Shown here: positions 25,303 through 34,022 of the stretch, piece by piece | Position numbering within the stretch: position 1 is the first letter of the stretch | Layout: every line of letters starts with the position of its first letter | Virus record (IMG/VR): IMGVR_UViG_3300030061_001316 | Location: 1 to 46,080 of that record | Length of the DNA stretch: 46,080 nucleotides | Source: a virus | Direction: 5' to 3' (one strand) | Made by a program: the position numbers and the translations under genes | Notes under the pieces: generated by a model | Seen by the model: the letters and a program-made list of their open reading frames with translations, nothing else | Database searches by the model: none | What the model was told of the DNA's origin: nothing

Positions 25303-27663
25303 TCACCAATGTTTCTTCGGTCTTTTAGCCCCCGATGCTTCATCTAGATTCCATTCTAGTACATCGTATAATCTCTTTATTTTTGCACGTATAAACTTCT
25401 CAACACAGAGAGAATAGTCTACTAAAAACCCATCAATCTCTTCCGGCCTTCTAAAACCTATAACATTTGTATTAGGTAAACCATCGGGTGTACCGGCAAC
25501 ATATACCCATCTTACGCTATCTCCCGTTCTAAACGGGTCTATTGGGTCTAGATGGTCATTGTAGTAGTATGCACCCCTTACTGACATAGGTGGGACGTTG
25601 GCATACTTTTCTTTGCCTATTCTACCATAAGGTGCTACTTCATCTATTGATAGTTCACCTTTCAATGTCTTGAGGGAGATTGGTCTGATAGCAGCGTTTA
25701 CTTCATCTTCTTCTGCACCTGTACCTACTAAGTTGAATATAGTTCCATGTACTAATTTAGTCAACGGAGATGCATTAGATGATTTGTATCCAAAACCAGT
25801 CACCTTGAGTGTACCTTTCTTAGATTCAGGCCATGTGATAATGCCAAAGTTTCTATTCTTTACATCAGCAGTAGTCCAGTAATCAAAGTAAGCCTCAAAC
25901 TCAACGTCCATATTGGGTAAGTCTAGTTTCTTACGTATTGTATTGTTTAGATGTTCAACGAGTGCATCTGTTTCATCAAATGGTACTTGTATGTAACCCG
26001 AATCTGTGTGCCCAGCAAGTGCTCTGTATCCTTGTTTCTCACTTTCTAACAATAAAGTATCAATACATTGTCTACCATAATATGTGATTGTAGAGCCTAT
26101 ATCAGCATCAATCCAACCACCACCAACTTTTCTTTGCGATACATACCCATACATTGCGTTAGTTGCGACTTTCACAGCAGTCTGTAACATGTCATACTGA
26201 AATGCTTCTTCTTCTGTCTCAGCGTTTTTCATTTTCTTTTTGTATTCCTTTCTTAAGTCCATCATATCCTCTACGATAGATGGGAGTATACCCTTACGCT
26301 CTCTTGCCCAGTGAGTACCGTTACCCACCGTTCTGACATTATCACCAGCGTGTCTTTCTTTAGTGGTTACACAAAGGTTAGCACCTGTTATGATAGCAGG
26401 GTACATAGAGGCAAAATCTAGACAGGCTACGCCTCTATGCCTACCTGCTATTGTCGGGGCTACCGTAGCAGCCGTTAGGTCTTCTCTTTGTCTGTTAAAC
26501 AAAGTCACACCCTTTAGTGGAGTACGTCTGTTAAATTGTCCTCTTAGATAATTAGTAACATTGTGCGTACTCTTGAATTGTACACCATGCGCTTTCTGCA
26601 TGGCTATGTGAAAAGGAATAGCACTTACTTTTTCTGTACATTTCCTCAACAGTGTTGTATCTCGCACACAGTAATCAACAAACTCATCAAAGTTCTCTAC
26701 CCACCACGTGCGTACATCAGCATCCATCTTAGCACCTTGCTCACCATGTTCATCTGTGAGATTCAGTTCTTCTGCGATGCTTGCTAGTTTCCTACTTCTA
26801 AATTGTCCTTTACCACTCTTCTGCCAAACTGATTCTAATCCACTACCTGTTTTCCATGGTAGTGCAGTATCAAAACATAGACGGCCTAGTATGGGTTGCT
26901 GTGTATCTCTGTAACCCACGTTCTTTCTAGGTTTGATAACTTGGTTAATTGGACTTAATCTGTTAGGGTTCTTTATTCTCCTCATAAACTGAGGAAGGTC
27001 AGCCCACATCATAGCGTGAGCGATAAGCATGTCAGGGTCACACACTTCTAGATGATTTATGAAACCGCTATGCATGTCGTCCTCATTTTCATACATGTAT
27101 AACATGTAGCCGCCTTCTCTGTCGATGAAATCAATTGAATGACCAACTTGTCCTTCCTTCCATGCAAATATTACTGGGAGTTCAGCATGAGTATCATCAA
27201 CTGAAATCATAGTGGTAGCACCTTCATGCGGTTCATTGGGTTGCCATTCTGCATCAAAGTACCATATTCTAGGCGCAAAAGCAGGTATCTTGTCTACGTC
27301 AGGAAACATATGAAACATAATTTGGTCTTCATAAGGTGTATCAGCCTCGTATGTGCGTAGTTCATTCTTTATGTCATACAACACCTGTGGATTAGGTGTA
27401 TCTAATCTCATAAGTGGCATACCATCATTACCCTCAGCAGTAATAGTATCACGTATCACTACACCCGGATACCTAGCAACTATCCGACTCAGTTTCATAG
27501 GATGCGTATTACTTGCTACCCAACAGTGTGGAGGAATATACCCCTCATCATTAGGTGCGATTATCTTCGTATACAGACCACCTTCTTCTGTCCTAGTTCT
27601 TACGTAGATACTTGGATACCCTACATCGTCCCAACCATGAGGATAAAAATAATCAATAATCAT
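25303..27663 (-). CDS. polB: Family B DNA polymerase
   Basis: 786 residues. Exonuclease motifs: Exo I 'YFDAEW' (D137, E139), a diverged Exo II 'AHAMMWADLPQF' (D222) and Exo III 'DYCVRDTTLL' (Y331, D335). Polymerase motifs: A 'CLDFASMYPAII' (D416), B 'KVATNAMYGYVS' (K498), and C 'ALAGHTDSGYI', where the usual DTD is HTD with D554 kept. Exonuclease and polymerase domains are therefore both present. No intein or frameshift is seen. PCNA lies 2 bases upstream, so polymerase and clamp are co-expressed. This is the viral replicase. The PolB group cannot be assigned by eye; a magrovirus PolB is expected. Confidence 0.95.
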   Translation of the reverse strand: MIIDYFYPHGWDDVGYPSIYVRTRTEEGGLYTKIIAPNDEGYIPPHCWVASNTHPMKLSRIVARYPGVVIRDTITAEGNDGMPLMRLDTPNPQVLYDIKNELRTYEADTPYEDQIMFHMFPDVDKIPAFAPRIWYFDAEWQPNEPHEGATTMISVDDTHAELPVIFAWKEGQVGHSIDFIDREGGYMLYMYENEDDMHSGFINHLEVCDPDMLIAHAMMWADLPQFMRRIKNPNRLSPINQVIKPRKNVGYRDTQQPILGRLCFDTALPWKTGSGLESVWQKSGKGQFRSRKLASIAEELNLTDEHGEQGAKMDADVRTWWVENFDEFVDYCVRDTTLLRKCTEKVSAIPFHIAMQKAHGVQFKSTHNVTNYLRGQFNRRTPLKGVTLFNRQREDLTAATVAPTIAGRHRGVACLDFASMYPAIITGANLCVTTKERHAGDNVRTVGNGTHWARERKGILPSIVEDMMDLRKEYKKKMKNAETEEEAFQYDMLQTAVKVATNAMYGYVSQRKVGGGWIDADIGSTITYYGRQCIDTLLLESEKQGYRALAGHTDSGYIQVPFDETDALVEHLNNTIRKKLDLPNMDVEFEAYFDYWTTADVKNRNFGIITWPESKKGTLKVTGFGYKSSNASPLTKLVHGTIFNLVGTGAEEDEVNAAIRPISLKTLKGELSIDEVAPYGRIGKEKYANVPPMSVRGAYYYNDHLDPIDPFRTGDSVRWVYVAGTPDGLPNTNVIGFRRPEEIDGFLVDYSLCVEKFIRAKIKRLYDVLEWNLDEASGAKRPKKHW

Positions 27664-27665
27664 GA

Positions 27666-28427
27666 TTATTCCTCTTGGTCAATAATTATCAATAATCTTT
27701 CACATGCATCAGTCGATTGCTGTACAACTAACCCAGTAGCCATACCAAAGTGTATTGTAGATTCTAATGTGTTATCCACTAGAGACAGGCAAGGTAGTAA
27801 CCATGGGCCATAGTTAGACGTTAGTGAATGCTTTGGCCCTTCTACATCTATCAACTTACTACTAGCAAACAGTTTTACTGTATGTTGTTTACCTGCTGAT
27901 ACCGATAACTCTTCACTATCTGCATTGGCTACTATAACAAAGTCAGCATTCTTATCCATCAAACGCTTCAACGATGCTAACTTGAGTATTTCCTTCATCT
28001 CCACTTTACCATGTAATGTGTAATCATCTTGACCAAATGACTCCCACATACTCTTCTCTGCTTTCTTTACTAGCCTCTCGTATGTGGGAATCATCTGTGT
28101 GCTTTTACAATCGGTTACAGGTAATTGCATTTTGAAATTACCACTACTGATGTAAAGTGTCTTTCCGTTAACCATTTGTTTCAATGTCACAAGCCCCTCA
28201 CATTTCTTCAAGAATGCACACACCTTGTCTAGACTAGATATGTATATATCACCAGCCTTTTTGACAGACTGTGGATAAGTTTGTGTAACAGACAGATAGT
28301 GTGTCTGAAATCCCACTGAGTATGACAACTTAGATTCTGTAAGTATCAACTTCAAATCATTTACAGATTCTCCGAACTGTCCTAAGTGTTTCAACCATTC
28401 TTTCTTGTCTAACGTGATGGAAGCCAT
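27666..28427 (-). CDS. pcn: PCNA sliding clamp
   Basis: 253 residues from the ATG at 28427; a GTG at 28436 is possible but less likely. Length and layout fit the archaeal/eukaryotic clamp: an N-terminal 'KEWLKHLGQFGESVNDLKL' helix region, a linker, and a second similar domain with 'LHGKVEMKEILKLASLKRL'. The C-terminal part contains 'SNYGPWLLPCLSLVD' and 'LVVQQSTDACERLLIIIDQ'. Homotrimeric ring that encircles DNA and tethers PolB, nucleases and ligase. Motif conservation is low, so the call relies on length, domain duplication and position between PolB and RecA-like/RFC genes. Confidence 0.75.
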   Translation of the reverse strand: MASITLDKKEWLKHLGQFGESVNDLKLILTESKLSYSVGFQTHYLSVTQTYPQSVKKAGDIYISSLDKVCAFLKKCEGLVTLKQMVNGKTLYISSGNFKMQLPVTDCKSTQMIPTYERLVKKAEKSMWESFGQDDYTLHGKVEMKEILKLASLKRLMDKNADFVIVANADSEELSVSAGKQHTVKLFASSKLIDVEGPKHSLTSNYGPWLLPCLSLVDNTLESTIHFGMATGLVVQQSTDACERLLIIIDQEE

Positions 28428-28432
28428 ATGTA

Positions 28433-29392
28433 TCACAGTTTATCCATTTCAGGTAACCCAATCCAGTTAGGGTTTCTACCCTGTTCCGTGATTAGTATTG
28501 TACTTCTCTGACCTTGTAGGGCAGCGTTAGTCTTAGACTTCTCAAATGTGGCTGTGAAATCAGAGCGTATGACTTCTCCGTTTTCACCCAGTGTATCGTT
28601 TCTTTCACAAAGAACGATTTGGAACATGTAGTTGTTACTTGCCTTTTCCCATGCTGGTTTCCATGTAGCGTTAGCCTCATTACCACCCATAGCATAGTTA
28701 GTTACCTTTAGATGAGTCTCCCAAAAGACGCGTACACCCTTCTTTACTAAGGCACGTGACATAGCAGTCAACTGATGAAACCTAGTAGTTCGTATAGCCC
28801 AGTCAAACTGCATCTGTACACGTTGACCTGAACCTGCTCCACGGTTGTCTGCTGCTTCAATACCGTCTTTCGCTAATCCCAAATCGACAATTCTCATATT
28901 ATTAGTACATACGCTATCCCATAAATCGATGCCCGTTATGTGAACACCCCATATTGTCTCGTTTTCGCTAAGTAAGAACTGCATGATAGACATCACACGG
29001 TCATGTGTAGAAGGATAATCATAAGCAGTACGGTCACCCTTGCCCATTACCCAAGGCTCCCAGCATCTGATTTGTTCATTCTCTGCATAGAAGGCTGACT
29101 TACTAGCAGCACCTCCACCATCGAAATCGATTACTGCTAGTATTTTATCCCCACCAGTATTACAGTACTTTTGAAAAGCATCGAATACTATACCTGTCTT
29201 ACCTGTATTCTCATGGCCTACTAGAGCCATGAAAATGTGTGTCTTTGGGCCATGCTTGTTTAGTTGCTCAAACTCAGCCCTTAGGTTAGAGTAAGGGTCA
29301 GAATCAACCCTTTTGGTAGCAGGGGTAGAGGCTTTCTCTGCCTCTGCCTCCGCTGCCAACTCTTTCTCTTTTGTTGCTCCAAATCCAGCCAT
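28433..29392 (-). CDS. RecA/RadA-like (Sak4-type) recombination ATPase
   Basis: 319 residues. N-terminal ~45 residues are Ala/Glu-rich and probably flexible. Walker A 'ALVGHENTGKTGIVFDAF' with the P-loop at 59-66; 'KILAVIDFDGGG' (~83-94) resembles the strand after the P-loop helix; Walker B 'HITGIDLWDS' (~151-160); then 'GVRVFWETHLKVTNY'. This fits phage AAA_24/Sak4 proteins, single RecA-core ATPases that aid single-strand annealing and strand exchange; RadA-like genes are reported in magroviruses. No N-terminal HhH domain of cellular RadA is seen. Probably works with the neighbouring putative ssDNA-binding protein. Confidence 0.8.
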   Translation of the reverse strand: MAGFGATKEKELAAEAEAEKASTPATKRVDSDPYSNLRAEFEQLNKHGPKTHIFMALVGHENTGKTGIVFDAFQKYCNTGGDKILAVIDFDGGGAASKSAFYAENEQIRCWEPWVMGKGDRTAYDYPSTHDRVMSIMQFLLSENETIWGVHITGIDLWDSVCTNNMRIVDLGLAKDGIEAADNRGAGSGQRVQMQFDWAIRTTRFHQLTAMSRALVKKGVRVFWETHLKVTNYAMGGNEANATWKPAWEKASNNYMFQIVLCERNDTLGENGEVIRSDFTATFEKSKTNAALQGQRSTILITEQGRNPNWIGLPEMDKL

Positions 29393-29396
29393 AGTT

Positions 29397-29663
29397 TCAC
29401 TTTTCCTCTTCCACCGATTCTGCTTCTGTGTTAGCCCTGTTAACTTCTGCTATGTCGTTACGTAGTTTGTTAAACGATGCATTAACTTCATTTGCAAATG
29501 CTTCTAACAGTCTAAGATTAACTAATCTATCACCTGCGATTTTTTGTACCTGCATAGCCTCTGTATAGAGCGTATTGTATTGCTCTACCAGAATAGCATT
29601 ATTCGATACTGCTGTCTCTAGTTCTTCTTCCAATTCTTTCTTTGTTCTTTTCTTTTCTGTCAT
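29397..29663 (-). CDS. 88-residue coiled-coil protein
   Basis: Preceded by GAGGTGA (SD) overlapping the end of the upstream gene. Mostly helical and charged, with heptad-like segments 'KKELEEELETAVSNNAILV' and 'NEVNASFNKLRNDIAEVN'; the C-terminus is acidic. No enzymatic motif. Sits between the putative ssDNA-binding protein and the RecA-like ATPase, so it may be a mediator or scaffold; this is inference. Confidence 0.65.
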   Translation of the reverse strand: MTEKKRTKKELEEELETAVSNNAILVEQYNTLYTEAMQVQKIAGDRLVNLRLLEAFANEVNASFNKLRNDIAEVNRANTEAESVEEEK

Positions 29664-29672
29664 ATTTTCACC

Positions 29673-31001
29673 TCACTCAAACTGATTTGACCCCGTGTCT
29701 CCACCGCCAACTCTCCTTCGTGAACGTCTGTTGTTTGCAAACACACCCATTACTTTCAGGTTGGGTAATGCTTCCCCATCTCTTACGGATAATCCTATGC
29801 GTCCAAACACTAACACAGTGCTCTTTTCTGCATATCCCCATTTTTCACCATCTACATCCGTGAATGTGAATGGGCTTGTTAGGTCATTACATGCACTACC
29901 TACCCAACACATAACTTCGCTACCGTTACCGTTACCATGTTGTGCTTCTAGTGCTAATGATGTAAGAGATAATGAATATCCTCTCTTATCCTCATCATAT
30001 TCATTTTCACGTGCTTCTGTGCTCAATCGAGAAACAGAACCCTTAGTGATAATCAGTGGCCCTGCTGAACCTGAGTTGCCATCTCTACCTGTGAATGTTC
30101 TTTTTCTTGATTCAAAGGCTTCGTGTAGTTCGTCTAAAGGTACATACAAATCATCTACAACTTCACTGTCAGTCCAATATTTGAATGGTTTTAGTAGTGG
30201 TTTTAGTTTTGGAGATAACCAGTCATCTGTGTATGTTATGGTGTCTGAGAAACTAAAATTAGTACCCAGTACGTCCATGTATTCTTCATTGGTTGACGTG
30301 TTAGGTCTAACTTGTATGGTGCATGGTACACCTATCTTAACTGATAGATTTCTATTGTCGTCTGTTAAATCAACTCTCCATAGCCTAATATCTCCGTTGT
30401 TTATGAATAGCGCTTTCTCGTTACCCAAGAAGTAGTAGTATCTTCCCATGCTTGTATGTGGGTAAGGTTTACCTGCTCTACTCAGTAGACATAGCCAATC
30501 ATTACCTACGCGGAAACCTAATGACGGTGCTTCTTCGATAGACTCTTCTGTACTTACAACTCCATTGGCTGTATTTATTTGCCAAAAAGAGCCTTCTTTC
30601 ATGTAATGTCCTACAACACCATCAGATAAGGCTGCGTTAGCATTCTCTTGCCATTTCTGTGTAGCATTTCTGACAAACCAACCTCTACGGTCTGCTTGTT
30701 TCATATCAACACCAACAAACTCACCTACGAATGTAGATAGGTTGCTACCGCTACCGCTTACTGTTGTACGCCTGTCTTGGATAAAGAAACTCTCACTCCA
30801 ATCTACGAGTAAATCAGCGTCTTCTGCTGACCAATCGTCACAGTTGTATACCTCTGCTACGTGCTTGATGAAAGATTCTGTTACTTTCTCAAGACTTTCT
30901 CCGGTACGCTCGGCTTGCATTTGCAAGCGCTTGAGCACTTCTTCCGGCCATTCATCGTTCTTTTTCTCCTGTTTAAAGGGGTTCTTTTCGTCTTCACTCA
31001 T
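29673..31001 (-). CDS. Putative ssDNA-binding (RPA-like) protein
   Basis: 442 residues starting in an ATGA overlap with the RFC gene. Residues 1-80 are helical and acidic. The rest is beta-rich with recurrent strand-turn patterns typical of OB folds: 'STFVGEFVGVDMKQADRRG', 'SVKIGVPCTIQVRPN', 'STVLVFGRIGLSVRDG'. The C-terminus has a basic, Gly-rich stretch ('NNRRSRRRVGGGDTG'). No zinc motif is apparent. An archaeal replication module is otherwise complete here except for an ssDNA-binding protein, and this gene lies between RFC and RecA-like genes. The call is inference from fold pattern and context; it could be another structural or regulatory protein. Confidence 0.4.
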   Translation of the reverse strand: MSEDEKNPFKQEKKNDEWPEEVLKRLQMQAERTGESLEKVTESFIKHVAEVYNCDDWSAEDADLLVDWSESFFIQDRRTTVSGSGSNLSTFVGEFVGVDMKQADRRGWFVRNATQKWQENANAALSDGVVGHYMKEGSFWQINTANGVVSTEESIEEAPSLGFRVGNDWLCLLSRAGKPYPHTSMGRYYYFLGNEKALFINNGDIRLWRVDLTDDNRNLSVKIGVPCTIQVRPNTSTNEEYMDVLGTNFSFSDTITYTDDWLSPKLKPLLKPFKYWTDSEVVDDLYVPLDELHEAFESRKRTFTGRDGNSGSAGPLIITKGSVSRLSTEARENEYDEDKRGYSLSLTSLALEAQHGNGNGSEVMCWVGSACNDLTSPFTFTDVDGEKWGYAEKSTVLVFGRIGLSVRDGEALPNLKVMGVFANNRRSRRRVGGGDTGSNQFE

Positions 31002-31951
31002 TTATTTTTCACTTCCGTTTTTACTTCTTTTTTCATTTTTGCTACCATGTAATCTAGGTAGGAGTAGTCATCGCCAGCCCATGTGTGCTTGTGTATCATA
31101 ATGTCACCGTATACAGCCATTATGTCCCATATGTTATCTAAAGAATCATCTTCCTCAAAGTGGGAGTATATATTTTTGTAGAAGCCATACAGTACTGACG
31201 GTAGGCTTTGTCCGGTGTCAAGAAGACCATGAAGGTTTCTTCGTAATTTATACCAGTCACCTTCTAAGGCTAACTGTGCTGAGTTGTCTTCAGTCAACGC
31301 TTCTAACATGTCTACGCGGTCTACTATATCATCAATGTCTATCGAGTCAAGAAACATTATACAGGCACGTAAATCACCATTCATAAGTTCTACAAGTTTG
31401 TATAAAGAATAAGATACAACATCACGCTGGTGCATTGGTGGCAACAATGTGTACAACCGCTGTGCTCCCTGTGCGGGTGACAAGGGTTTGAATCTGTATA
31501 TCTTACATCGTGAGCGTATTGCAGGTCGTATCTTCTCTATTTCATTACACGTCATGATGATTAATGCATTCTTACTATACTTCTCAATCAACTGACGCAT
31601 AGCATCTTGTGCAGCAGGTGTTAGACCATCTGCCTCATCAAGTAGAATCACCTTACGTGATACACCTAGACCTTTGCTTCTCATCGCTGTTTTCAAACCA
31701 TTTCTTATGAAATCGATACCTCTGTCATCACTAGCATTAGATTCAATGAAATTAATCGCATCATAATTTTCACCTAACATATGCTTGGCTATTACATAGG
31801 ATGCACTTGTTTTACCTGTACCAGCAGGTCCAGCAAACAGTAAAGCCTGAGGGTAACCCTTGTTCTTCCATAACTCAGCATCCCTGACTAAAGTGTCTAA
31901 ACCTGCTAAGTCAGACAATAATTCGGGGCGAGACGCTTCCAGTAATTTCAT
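30998..31951 (-). CDS. rfcS: Replication factor C small subunit (clamp loader)
   Basis: 317 residues. AAA+ motifs in order: Walker A 'LLFAGPAGTGKTSASY' (P-loop 41-48), RFC-specific 'ESNASDDRGIDFIR' (~70-83), Walker B 'VILLDEADGLT' (~101-111), sensor 1 'LIIMTCNE' and the SRC motif 'IRSRCKIYRFKPLS' (~145-158). The C-terminal third is the collar region. Loads PCNA onto primed DNA. The translation start is right at the distance expected for leaderless transcription from the TATA element at 31961-31980 and no SD precedes it. No RFC large subunit is visible in the window. Confidence 0.93.
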   Translation of the reverse strand: MKLLEASRPELLSDLAGLDTLVRDAELWKNKGYPQALLFAGPAGTGKTSASYVIAKHMLGENYDAINFIESNASDDRGIDFIRNGLKTAMRSKGLGVSRKVILLDEADGLTPAAQDAMRQLIEKYSKNALIIMTCNEIEKIRPAIRSRCKIYRFKPLSPAQGAQRLYTLLPPMHQRDVVSYSLYKLVELMNGDLRACIMFLDSIDIDDIVDRVDMLEALTEDNSAQLALEGDWYKLRRNLHGLLDTGQSLPSVLYGFYKNIYSHFEEDDSLDNIWDIMAVYGDIMIHKHTWAGDDYSYLDYMVAKMKKEVKTEVKNK

Positions 31952-31960
31952 GGTTTGGAA

Positions 31961-31980
31961 TACTTAATTTATTTATATAG
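31961..31980 (-). promoter_or_regulatory. Archaeal TATA promoter of the RFC block
   Basis: Exact 20-base copy of CTATATAAATAAATTAAGTA (minus reading). The TATA centre is about 23 bases from the RFC ATG, predicting transcription starting at or beside the ATG. The element overlaps the last codons (GLYK-stop) of the upstream gene. Confidence 0.75.
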
Positions 31981-32400
31981 TCCTTCAACCATCTCACTCT
32001 CATTGTCATACGACTCTACCCAAACTAAGAACTCGTCCCAAGATTTAGGAACAGGGTTATCCACAACCCATCGTAACATATGCCATCCGCTTTGGTCAGA
32101 TAATCCTGAACGTATATTGTATAATATCTCTAACCTATCTAATAGAAACAACCATTTGTTTATGCTATCTTTATCATAATAGTATTCTTTTAATTCCATA
32201 TCGAATGTGTTGAGGAACACACTTACACATTGTTGTTGCATGAATGTGCCAGTGGTAAATAAGGTACGCCAACCTATTCTACGTTGTACTCTCATACCTA
32301 ATTTGCTATCGTTTCTATTTTCTACCCATACCTTCATTCTTAATTCAGTAAGTATGATACCTAAACCCATCCACTCTTCTCTTCTATCTATCCTATTCAT
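31969..32400 (-). CDS. 143-residue unknown protein
   Basis: Start at ATG 32400 is supported by AGGTG six bases upstream; a GTG at 32409 also exists. Aromatic- and charge-rich, with 'NRIDRREEWMGLGIILTE' at the N-terminus and several Trp ('WMGLG', 'WRTLF', 'WLFLLDRLE', 'WHMLRWV'). No motif recognised. The final codons contain the TATA element for RFC, so the two are probably separate transcription units. Overlaps the ligase-like gene by 8 bases. Confidence 0.65.
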   Translation of the reverse strand: MNRIDRREEWMGLGIILTELRMKVWVENRNDSKLGMRVQRRIGWRTLFTTGTFMQQQCVSVFLNTFDMELKEYYYDKDSINKWLFLLDRLEILYNIRSGLSDQSGWHMLRWVVDNPVPKSWDEFLVWVESYDNESEMVEGLYK

Positions 32401-33682
32401 TTTGTACACCTACTAAGTCAACGTACTGTGTTATGTCTCTAACTCCTAAGTCTTGTTCTATACCTAAGAAAACAGGGTCAGATAACATTCCTGTTCTTCT
32501 ATCCATAAACGGTGAAGATACCGATGCTACTATACAAATATCCTCAGATATATCTATCCATTTTGTTTTGTCTTCATTTATAGAACCAAGAATCCTTTCA
32601 AGTTCAAAGAGCACTGACCCTCGTTCTGACAATATATAAACTCCGCAATTTGCTACTTCTACAAAATCATCTAACCCGTCTATTGCTTCCAACTTAATTT
32701 GCAGTGCCTCGTCATTTTGATAACCACTTATTCTCAAGTTATGCTTATGGGTGCTCTTTACTAGCACATATCCATTGTACTCAACAGGGTTGAATGCTCC
32801 TGTGTTTGGGAATCTTATTGTGCTATCTGATTTAACAAGAGTACTCCATGAAGGAATAGGGTTAGGCCAAGCGATATCATCATCATGTTCATTAGCATAT
32901 TTAGTTAGACGTTCTCTTAATCCCAGTTCAGGATGATTGACGTAGGCTATGTCTGTAATTATATCACCTGCTCTTTCGATGACTATCATAGATTCTTCAT
33001 CGTAACTGACTGTACAGACACCGTTGTTTGGAATCTCTTGGTAAACAGCCCCGTTGAAATCATCTAGCCCAATCGATTTGTATTTACTCCAACCCTTGTA
33101 TTTTCTTTTTCTCAACGCTGCGTTAGGTTTCTTGTACCATTCTTTCGGGTTGTGTAATCTATTAGAGTCTTGAAACATAGCCATAATTATTTCTTTATCT
33201 GTTAAAAAACTTCTACTCATATTCACAACGTCAGCAGGTATATCTTTTCTATTACCTATACATCTTAAGAAAAACAGTGTACTGAAAGGTTGTTTGTAAC
33301 CCATTACGGAATACCAAAACATTCTAGCCTCTACTTCATTCATGTTTTTTGACAGTGATAGAAACTTACTGTGTCCGTTTACGTAACTATCTCTGATAGA
33401 TAGTGCATCTTCAATAGTCCATTCAGATGCATTCGACCCACTGCTCTCTGAGGCTAACAACATAGGTGCTGTCGTATTCATAATCTCTCTAAGTATCTCT
33501 ATCGGTGTATTTAATTCATCAGCCACTTTTAGAAGTGTGATTCTTTCTGTTAAGGTTTCTTTCGGAAAAAGAAAATCGTACAATAACAAGTACTGTTCTG
33601 GTGTAGCATAGTCTATTGTGTACAACTGGTTCTTGTCACCCAAGCGACAACGTTCCCATACTAATGCGATATCAGAGTACAT
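32393..33682 (-). CDS. Possible degenerate ATP-dependent DNA ligase-like protein
   Basis: 429 residues. By-eye comparison with archaeal/eukaryotic ligases gives several matches in the right order. Residues ~106-140 ('FLSLSKNMNEVEARMFWYSV') resemble the DNA-binding domain; ~225-241 ('VSYDEESMIVIERAGDI') sits where E-x-K-Y-D-G-x-R is expected; 'YNGYVLVKS' (~302-310) resembles motif E-G-x-V-x-K; 'ALQIKLEAIDGLDDFVEV' resembles W-x-K-x-K plus the start of the OB domain; and 'SPFMDRRTGMLSDPVFLGI' (~390-408) matches the C-terminal S-P-x-Y-x-S-G-x-x-L-R-x-P-x-F stretch. The nucleotide-accepting Lys is not present (Ser/Val instead) and the core is short. If real, it is an inactive or repurposed relative. 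Otherwise function unknown. Confidence 0.4.
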   Translation of the reverse strand: MYSDIALVWERCRLGDKNQLYTIDYATPEQYLLLYDFLFPKETLTERITLLKVADELNTPIEILREIMNTTAPMLLASESSGSNASEWTIEDALSIRDSYVNGHSKFLSLSKNMNEVEARMFWYSVMGYKQPFSTLFFLRCIGNRKDIPADVVNMSRSFLTDKEIIMAMFQDSNRLHNPKEWYKKPNAALRKRKYKGWSKYKSIGLDDFNGAVYQEIPNNGVCTVSYDEESMIVIERAGDIITDIAYVNHPELGLRERLTKYANEHDDDIAWPNPIPSWSTLVKSDSTIRFPNTGAFNPVEYNGYVLVKSTHKHNLRISGYQNDEALQIKLEAIDGLDDFVEVANCGVYILSERGSVLFELERILGSINEDKTKWIDISEDICIVASVSSPFMDRRTGMLSDPVFLGIEQDLGVRDITQYVDLVGVQNE

Positions 33683-33978
33683 TACTCAAACATCTCCTTG
33701 TATTGGTTTTGCCATTTATGTGGCATGGGTTGTGTACCATAACCTCTCTGTTGTTTAGTAATGTCTACAACTTTTAATGCAGTAATACCTGTTTTGTACT
33801 TCTTACCTAATAGGTACAGGCAATCAACCATGAGTGCGTAATTATTTCTTTTATTAGTCCAGTGAGCATCTAAACGAATCGTCTCGTAAATCTGTATGGC
33901 ACGTTTAGCCTGTGCAGGTGTCAGACCAAAGAGAAGACCTAATTGGTATCCTTCTAAGATATCAGGGAATTGTTTCAC
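33682..33978 (-). CDS. 98-residue helical protein, GTG start
   Basis: The codon before the GTG at 33978 is an in-frame stop, so GTG is the only upstream start; GAGG lies about 9 bases before it. Sequence is helical and basic ('GLTPAQAKRAIQIYETIRL', 'YALMVDCLYLLGKKYKTGI'). Could be a small DNA-binding protein, but no helix-turn-helix is certain. TAATG overlap with the ligase-like gene. Confidence 0.65.
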   Translation of the reverse strand: MKQFPDILEGYQLGLLFGLTPAQAKRAIQIYETIRLDAHWTNKRNNYALMVDCLYLLGKKYKTGITALKVVDITKQQRGYGTQPMPHKWQNQYKEMFE

Positions 33979-34008
33979 TCAGTACGCCTCTATGCTTGCG
34001 CCACAATG

Positions 34009-34022
34009 CCTATTTATATATC
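34009..34022 (-). promoter_or_regulatory. TATA-box promoter for the 33978 gene block
   Basis: Minus reading contains TATATAAATA, the core of the recurrent element without its ATTAAGTA extension. It lies about 35 bases upstream of the GTG at 33978 and overlaps the last codons (RDI-stop) of the upstream gene. Confidence 0.55.

Noticed and set aside
29695-30435. 246-codon plus-strand frame
   Set aside because: Antisense to the putative ssDNA-binding gene; Ser/Leu-rich and without start signals.
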